From the NCBI GenBank assembly GCA_015231295.1, contig JADGBU010000003.1, positions 29,250 through 62,212 of the forward strand: a stretch of 32,963 nt of DNA, given 5' to 3'. This document shows positions 27,483-32,963 of the stretch, piece by piece (the stretch's first letter is position 1; every line of letters begins with the position of its first letter). The position numbers were made by a program, and so were the translations under genes. Below the pieces are notes generated by a model. It saw nothing but the letters and a program-made list of their open reading frames with translations, did no database searches and was not told the DNA's origin. This stretch comes from Magnetococcales bacterium (GTDB lineage: Bacteria; Pseudomonadota; Magnetococcia; Magnetococcales; Magnetaquicoccaceae).

Positions 27483-28237
27483 CACTCGAAGAGGCGGAAG
27501 TGGTATTCGGATTCAATCCGGTGTTGGCGGTGTTGGCGGACGGAGCCCGTTCCGTCGAGTCGCTGTTGATGCTTCAGGGGGCCCGGAGCGGGCGTACCCG
27601 TGAGGTGGAACGCCTGGCCGGAGAGCGGGGTATCCGTCCCCGGTTCGTGGAGCGTTATCTGCTGGATCGTTTCACCGAGGGCGGTGTGCATCAGGGGGTG
27701 GCGTTGCGGGTGGGGGTGCGGGTGCAGCCCACCTGGGAGATGCTGCTCGATCGTCTGGAAGATCGGATCGATCCGGTGTTGCTGTTGCTCGATGGCGTCG
27801 AGGATCCGCGCAATCTGGGGGCGATTCTGCGTTCGGCGGAGGCGTTCGGCGTGGAGGCGGTGATTCTGCCTCGGGATCGTTCCGCGCCGTTGTCGTCGGT
27901 GGCCGTCAAGGCGTCGGCGGGGGCCGCCGGACGCATGGATACCCTGCGCGTGACCAATCTGGCCCGGGCGATCACCGAACTCAAGGATCACGGGGTGCGG
28001 GTATTGGGTCTGGATGGTGAGGCCGCGATGACCATCGATGGCGGCCAGGAGGATTGGCAGGGAGCCGTGGCCCTGGTGATGGGAGGAGAAGGGCAGGGCT
28101 TGCGTCGTCTGACTCGGGAACGATGTGACGCACTTCTTTCGATTCCGATGACCGGGGGGGTGGGTTCTCTCAACGTGGCCACGGCGACGGGGATCGCATT
28201 ATACGAACTGCGTCGGCGTCGGGCCGCCAGTCGCTGA
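27479..28237 (+). CDS. rlmB: SpoU-family 23S rRNA (guanosine-2'-O-)-methyltransferase RlmB
   Basis: VVFGFNPVLAVL, LLLLDGVEDPRNLGAILRSAEAFGVEAVILPRDRSAPL, LVMGGEGQGLRRL, IPMTGGVGSLNVATATGIALYE. GTGA overlap with cysS. Confidence 0.93.
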   Translation: MTLEEAEVVFGFNPVLAVLADGARSVESLLMLQGARSGRTREVERLAGERGIRPRFVERYLLDRFTEGGVHQGVALRVGVRVQPTWEMLLDRLEDRIDPVLLLLDGVEDPRNLGAILRSAEAFGVEAVILPRDRSAPLSSVAVKASAGAAGRMDTLRVTNLARAITELKDHGVRVLGLDGEAAMTIDGGQEDWQGAVALVMGGEGQGLRRLTRERCDALLSIPMTGGVGSLNVATATGIALYELRRRRAASR

Positions 28238-28245
28238 TATTATTA

Positions 28246-28320
28246 TGGGTCCAGGGAGATGATCTCCCTGGTGGGGTCCAGGGGCGACGCCCCTGGTCGG
28301 GTTTGGGGCGACGCCCCAAA
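28246..28320 (+). repeat. Dispersed hairpin repeat, copy E (three hairpins)
   Basis: ccagggagatgatctccctgg (28251-28271), ccaggggcgacgcccctgg, tttggggcgacgccccaaa. Confidence 0.9.
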
Positions 28321-28420
28321 GATTCGGCGGAAAGGCCAAAAATCTCCCCTCCCGCGAGGCGTCATCTCCGGCGTTCCACCGGGGGCGGCGATCGCCCCCG
28401 TCATGGATTCTTCCGTTCCG

Positions 28421-28849
28421 TCACCCCTGATCGAGCACAAACTGCTCCTTGCCCACGTCGCAATCCGGACACTCCCAATCCGGGGGCAGATCCTGAAAGC
28501 TGGTGGTGGGTGGAATGTTGCGGCGGGGCAGTCCGATGCGTTCGTCATACAGGAAATTGCACACCTTGCAGCGCCATTTACGCATGCCCGGCTGTTTTTT
28601 CATGGCCCTGCGGACCTGATCCACGATCTGGCTGCGCAATGACGCATACTGCTGGGGGGTTGTGACCTCGATCTCTTTCAGACAGGCTTTGTAATCGGCG
28701 GTCAATTGATTTGAATCCCGAATGATGTCCGCAGCCTCGGGGGAGGGGTTTTTGCTGGCCAGCAGGGCGGCAGCCCGGGGGGTGGCCAGGGATGACCTCA
28801 ATCCCAGATCGATGGCGCGGGCAATGAGGGTTTCAAGGGGGGTTGTCAT
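28421..28849 (-). CDS. Rubredoxin-domain protein with N-terminal helical extension
   Basis: C-terminus WRCKVCNFLYDERIGLPRRNIPPTTSFQDLPPDWECPDCDVGKEQF has the two CxxC knuckles of rubredoxin; preceded by about 93 non-rubredoxin residues. Start ATG 28849 (alternative 28861). Confidence 0.85.
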   Translation of the reverse strand: MTTPLETLIARAIDLGLRSSLATPRAAALLASKNPSPEAADIIRDSNQLTADYKACLKEIEVTTPQQYASLRSQIVDQVRRAMKKQPGMRKWRCKVCNFLYDERIGLPRRNIPPTTSFQDLPPDWECPDCDVGKEQFVLDQG

Positions 28850-29131
28850 GGTGCATGCCACTCAAGGATGGTCGTTGAATCCTGAAAGAGGGTGAATGAG
28901 GCGATGCCGACGATCCTGAGCCTTTTGGTGTCAGACAGAATCGGGTCGGTGGATCCCCGGAGATATAGGTTGCAAAAGGCGGGCCAGGGAACCGCCATGT
29001 TTCTGTGGAGTCATTTTTGAGGGGCGATCTGTCCGGAGTCGGGGTGCCGGAGCGCGCGACCAGAGGGAGCCGCTCCCGAGCCGATCGCGGCGTCGATCGG
29101 CTGGTTCCGGAGGGGATCCGGGCGTTGCGGC

Positions 29132-29449
29132 TCATTGAAAAACCATGGGCAGGGAGTCGGCCTTGAGGGTGTTCAGGATCCATCGATTCAGGGTTTCCGG
29201 ATCGGCTTTGGTCATTTTTTCCAGAGCCCATTCCGGCATCTGACCAAAACGCTCTTGCAACAACACGGTGAGCGAACTGGTCAATCCGGCCCGCAATCCT
29301 TCTTCTATGCCTTCCTGTCTGCCTTCCTGTCTGCCTTCGAGTTTTCCTCGCAAAAGGGCCATTTCCGCGCCTTTTTGTTCCCCCTGCAAGAAGATATCCC
29401 GCAGGAATGCGTTTTCCATGACATCCACTGAAATGGGCATGTTATTCAC
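29132..29449 (-). CDS. Small DUF4351/Rpn-family C-terminal-like protein (possible remnant or short isoform)
   Basis: LRGKLEGRQEGRQEGIEEGLRAGLTSSLTVLLQERFGQMPEWALEKMTKADPETLNRWILNTLKADSLPMVF resembles the C-terminal tail of Rpn/PDDEXK proteins with DUF4351; no nuclease domain present. Confidence 0.6.
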   Translation of the reverse strand: MNNMPISVDVMENAFLRDIFLQGEQKGAEMALLRGKLEGRQEGRQEGIEEGLRAGLTSSLTVLLQERFGQMPEWALEKMTKADPETLNRWILNTLKADSLPMVFQ

Positions 29450-29482
29450 TTCTTCATCTTGAGCGTGGTGTCGTACTTCACC

Positions 29483-32400
29483 TCATTCACCCACCATCAT
29501 GAACGCCGACCAGATGTAGGGATGTTTCCAGGCGTCGGACTCCAGCAGATCCAGTTGCGACTCCCGCAAGGCGCGATGGGCGTTCATGCCTTCTCCCAGG
29601 CGGGCGTAAAGACTGGTCATGAGGGCCTGGGTTCCCGCGTCGCTCACCTCCCACAACGAGGAGATCACCGCCTTGACGCCCGCCTCCTGAAAGGCGCGCC
29701 GCAACCCGTAAACCCCTTCGCCTTCGTGCAGCTCTCCCAGTCCGGTTTCGCAGGCCGACAACACCGCCAGTCGGGTGCCGGTCAGATCCAATCCCAACAC
29801 CTCCATGGCGGTGAGCACGCCATCGTTTTCGGTATCCATCTCGCCGAGAAACCGGGCGTTGGCGTTGATGCCCGCAAAGGCCAGTCCCGCCCGCAACAGG
29901 GGGTTGTCACCCGGCGGGGGCAGGCGCGATTCGCCGCTGCGGGCCAGCTTCAGCAGACGCTTCTTGAGGGAGTCGTCCGGCTTGAGGAAAAATCCGTGCG
30001 TGGCGATGTGGAGAATTTCCGGCGGCTTTTCGAGCGATTGCAACGACGACTCCTGGGCTTCGTTCCGGATCAGCACGGTATTGTTTTTTTTCTTGTCCGT
30101 GGCCTGTCCGGAGATCAGGCGTCCCTCTTTTTCCGCGCCGGGCAGGGGATCGAAATGCAGACCGCGCAGCCCGGATGAAAAGGACCGCAAGCCCTCCTTG
30201 AGATCGGTGGAACGGCGTCCCTGCTGTTCATCCATCTTGAGGGCCTGCGCCTTGGCTCCGCCCACCTTGTCGGAGTCGTAATCCGGACCGGCCACGATCA
30301 GATAGTTTCCTTTGGCCTCCGGGAGGTTGGCGGGCACCAGATCGCGACTGGTGGAGAGAATATGCAGATCGGTATTGCGGGCCAGATAATCGGACTCCGG
30401 GTCCACCAGGGCGGCGAAGGGCAGAATGTTCAGTTGACCATCCGGCACCACATAGACCTGTTCCCGGTTGCCGATCTGTTTTTGGACCGGAGCCCAGATC
30501 AGGTCATAGGCGGCCCGCCCCACCTTTTTGAGAGCCTCCTCATCGGCCTCTTCATCCTGGATGATGGTCCGGTATTCGGTGATGATCTTGTTGATCGCCT
30601 CCGGATCGGGATAGATCACCCGATCGAAGATCGGCTTGTCTTTCTCCTTGCGCAAGATGGCGGCGATCAGACCGGTGCGTTCCTCGTCCCGGAAGGCGAA
30701 AAATTCCACCAGCACCGCCTGTTCCGGCAGATGTTTCACCAGATTGTCGAGGCTCACCGTCCGGCTGCTGCTTTGGAATTTTTTGCTGGCCTGTCCCAGT
30801 TGCTGTTGCAACCGTTCCACTTCGGTTTCCAGGGCGTGGATCACCGTGAGATGGCTCTGGGCGGTCTCCGGCGTGGGGCCGGAAAGGGTCAAGGAGGCCA
30901 GTTTTTTGCGGGTTTCGGTCAGGCGGTCGCCGATCTCCTGAAGCTTGGGATCCTTCCCCAGTCGGGTGATCTGACGGATTTCCGAGGTGATCTTGAGCAG
31001 CAGGCCTTTGCGACGCAGGCCCACCTCCAGGGTTTCGCGTCCCGCCGTGGCGGAATCGACTCTGGCCAGCCGGGTCAGATAGGTGTTGAGCTCCGGCGCG
31101 TGCAGACGGATGTAGCCTTCCCGCGCGTTGTCACCCGTGGACCAGAGCATCCGGTCGAGAAAGTCGGAACGGCGTGTGAACAGCTCCTTGCGCAGTTTGA
31201 GTCCTTCGGCGGGATTGGTTTTTTCCACGATCGAGGCCAGGGTGTCGAGCACCTCGAAGGTATAGGGATGGAGGGTGCTCAGGCTCTCTTCGGCCTGTTT
31301 GCGGGTTTTCTTGGCCAGCTCCTCGGCCTCCTTGAGGCGTCCCATATCCCGCAGCAGCAGGCTCAGATCGTTCATGGAGCGGATGACATCCGGATGACGC
31401 TCCCCGAGCACCTTCCGACGCGACTCCAGGGCGCGGGTGAAATATTGTTCCGCCGCCGAATGCTGTCCGAGATGATGGGTGACGCGAGCCAGATTGTTCA
31501 GGGCTTTCAGGGTGCGGGGGTGCTGTTCTCCCAGGGAGGTGCTCCAGCTTTCCAGAGCCCGTTTGAACAGAGGCGCGGCTTTGGCGTCATCTCCTTTCAG
31601 CAGGTGCAGATAGGCCAGATTGTTGATCACCGCCACCGTATCCATATGATCCTCGCCCAGACTCTGACGATAGGAGTCGATGGCGTTCTGATAGAGCGGT
31701 TCCGCCTTGTCGAAGTTGCCCTGGCTTTCGTGCAGCAGGGCCAGATTGTTCATGGTGGTCAGGGTGAGCGGCTGTTCGGCACCGAGATTTTTCTGCGCCA
31801 GATCGAGTGCTTCGCGCAAGACCGGCTCCGCGTCGTCGTATTTTCCCGCCTGTTCCAGCAGTTGACCCAGATTGTTCAGGGTGGTGATGGTGGTGGGATG
31901 GCTGGCACCCAAGGTTTTTCTGAGTGCTTCCAGGGTCTGTTTGAGACCGGTTTCCGCTTCGGACAGGCGTCCCTGTTTTTCGAGGATGGTGGTCAGTTCC
32001 ACGTTCATCGCCAGGGTGGCCGGATGATCGGCCCCTTGCGCGGTGGCCAGTTGTTGCTGGAGTTTTCGTGTCAGGGTTTCGGCGGTTTTGAAGTCGCTGC
32101 GATCGACCAGCAGATGAATCCGGGCGGTATTCGCCTCGATGGCCAGCGGGGAGAGGTCATCTGTCGGCAGTTTGGCAAGCATCGGCTTGAGCAGTGCCTC
32201 GGCCCGCTTGAAATCTCCCATGAGTCGGTTGGCCTCGACCGCGCCGATGCGCAGGGTTCCCGAGGCGGGATCTTCGGCGGGCAGCACCGCATCGACAATG
32301 GCCAGAGCCTGCTCGTAGGCGGCGCGGGCCACCGGATAGGCTTCGCGAGCCATCTGGAGGGCGGCGAACTGCTCCAGGAAGCGGGCGGTTTCCGGGTGGT

Positions 32401-32963
32401 GATAGCCATGCGTGGAGGCCGACAGCGTACCGCTTTCCCGCAACACCGCTTCGGCTTCGGCGAACTGTCCGAGGCTTTTCAGGGTGCGGACCAGGGCCAG
32501 ATCGTTTTCCAGAGCCAGGGGGTGTTGGGCACCGATTTTGGCTTTCCACGCCTGGCGCGCCCCCTGATAGAGATCGCGGGCCGCTGCGGGATTCATGCGG
32601 GTTTCCAGGAGTTCGCCCAGGGCCTTGTCGGTGGTGAGGGTTTCCGGATGATGGGCACCCAGGGCGTTGCGCGCGTTCGAGGCCGCCTGCTTGAGCAGAG
32701 GTTCGGCTTCGGCGGTCTTGCCGGCCATGGTCAGATAGGTGCCCAGTTCCCGTTCGCTCATGAAGGTGGCGGAGTGTTTGGCACCCAGATTCTCCCGCGC
32801 CAGATCCGTCGCCTGTTTGCCCAGACGGATGGCTTGTTCCAGATCGCCTTTTTCGGCGGCGGCCATGGCCTCTTCGCGATTTTTCGACCACAGGGCGGCG
32901 AGGCTCGACTTGTTGGCCGGAATCTCTCCCGCCTGATTGAGGCTTTCGTCCACCCATTCGGGC
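29483..32963 (-). CDS. TPR-CHAT protein (caspase-like peptidase domain), 5' end outside window
   Basis: Many TPRs (NNLGQLLEQAGKYDDAEPVLREALDLAQKNLGAEQPLTLTTMNNLALLHESQGNFDKAEPLYQNAI) and C-terminal CHAT (ILHIATHGFF ... LAVLSACETGLGELHEGEGVYGLRRAFQEAGVKAVISSLWEVSD). The frame stays open to the window edge (PEWVDESLN...). Confidence 0.92.
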   Translation of the reverse strand, partial: PEWVDESLNQAGEIPANKSSLAALWSKNREEAMAAAEKGDLEQAIRLGKQATDLARENLGAKHSATFMSERELGTYLTMAGKTAEAEPLLKQAASNARNALGAHHPETLTTDKALGELLETRMNPAAARDLYQGARQAWKAKIGAQHPLALENDLALVRTLKSLGQFAEAEAVLRESGTLSASTHGYHHPETARFLEQFAALQMAREAYPVARAAYEQALAIVDAVLPAEDPASGTLRIGAVEANRLMGDFKRAEALLKPMLAKLPTDDLSPLAIEANTARIHLLVDRSDFKTAETLTRKLQQQLATAQGADHPATLAMNVELTTILEKQGRLSEAETGLKQTLEALRKTLGASHPTTITTLNNLGQLLEQAGKYDDAEPVLREALDLAQKNLGAEQPLTLTTMNNLALLHESQGNFDKAEPLYQNAIDSYRQSLGEDHMDTVAVINNLAYLHLLKGDDAKAAPLFKRALESWSTSLGEQHPRTLKALNNLARVTHHLGQHSAAEQYFTRALESRRKVLGERHPDVIRSMNDLSLLLRDMGRLKEAEELAKKTRKQAEESLSTLHPYTFEVLDTLASIVEKTNPAEGLKLRKELFTRRSDFLDRMLWSTGDNAREGYIRLHAPELNTYLTRLARVDSATAGRETLEVGLRRKGLLLKITSEIRQITRLGKDPKLQEIGDRLTETRKKLASLTLSGPTPETAQSHLTVIHALETEVERLQQQLGQASKKFQSSSRTVSLDNLVKHLPEQAVLVEFFAFRDEERTGLIAAILRKEKDKPIFDRVIYPDPEAINKIITEYRTIIQDEEADEEALKKVGRAAYDLIWAPVQKQIGNREQVYVVPDGQLNILPFAALVDPESDYLARNTDLHILSTSRDLVPANLPEAKGNYLIVAGPDYDSDKVGGAKAQALKMDEQQGRRSTDLKEGLRSFSSGLRGLHFDPLPGAEKEGRLISGQATDKKKNNTVLIRNEAQESSLQSLEKPPEILHIATHGFFLKPDDSLKKRLLKLARSGESRLPPPGDNPLLRAGLAFAGINANARFLGEMDTENDGVLTAMEVLGLDLTGTRLAVLSACETGLGELHEGEGVYGLRRAFQEAGVKAVISSLWEVSDAGTQALMTSLYARLGEGMNAHRALRESQLDLLESDAWKHPYIWSAFMMVGE

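Noticed and set aside
26016-27485. 489-aa minus-strand ORF opposite cysS
   Set aside because: Antisense shadow of an unambiguous cysteinyl-tRNA synthetase gene.
523-28320. Possible CRISPR array from the repeated CCAGGGG units
   Set aside because: Units are adjacent hairpins without regular unique spacers, and copies are scattered over 28 kb; no cas genes.
28381-28399. Perfect-stem hairpin gggggcggcgatcgccccc downstream of the rubredoxin gene
   Set aside because: No T tract on either side to support an intrinsic terminator, and it does not match the dispersed repeat consensus.
28833-29231. 132-aa minus-strand ORF between the rubredoxin and DUF4351-like genes
   Set aside because: Ser/Pro/Arg-rich, no domain, overlaps both neighbours; probably noncoding.

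Overview
The 33 kb window is GC-rich and gene-dense, probably from a proteobacterium (inference only). Left to right it contains: the C-terminal end of a PBP1A-type transglycosylase/transpeptidase; a visibly AT-richer two-gene island encoding an AAA ATPase and a TOPRIM/DUF4435-like protein (PARIS/AriAB-like or OLD-like candidate defence pair); rpoH (-); plsC; a conserved-looking hypothetical; rsmA and a soluble REC-PAS-HK-REC kinase (-); a TorR-like regulator, periplasmic binding protein and TorS-like hybrid kinase; a CheX-like gene (-); two tandem TPR-glycosyltransferases (-); a likely surface/flagellin-glycosylation operon (DUF115/Maf-like protein with a C-terminal TPR region, LegB-like dehydratase, LegC/DegT aminotransferase, NeuD-like acetyltransferase, CBS-nucleotidyltransferase) closed by an intrinsic terminator; an aspC-type aminotransferase (-); cysS; rlmB; a rubredoxin-domain protein (-); a DUF4351/Rpn-tail-like small ORF (-); and a large TPR-CHAT protein (-) running off the right edge. 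Five copies of a dispersed hairpin repeat occur in intergenic space. Its first stem is a 21-nt odd palindrome in every copy, and arm differences are compensated between copies. Most interesting: the AAA/TOPRIM pair, the covarying repeat family, the structured segment next to repeat copy C, and the short nucleotide-sugar operon. No CRISPR array, rRNA or tRNA was recognised. All family calls are by eye from motifs; no searches were run.
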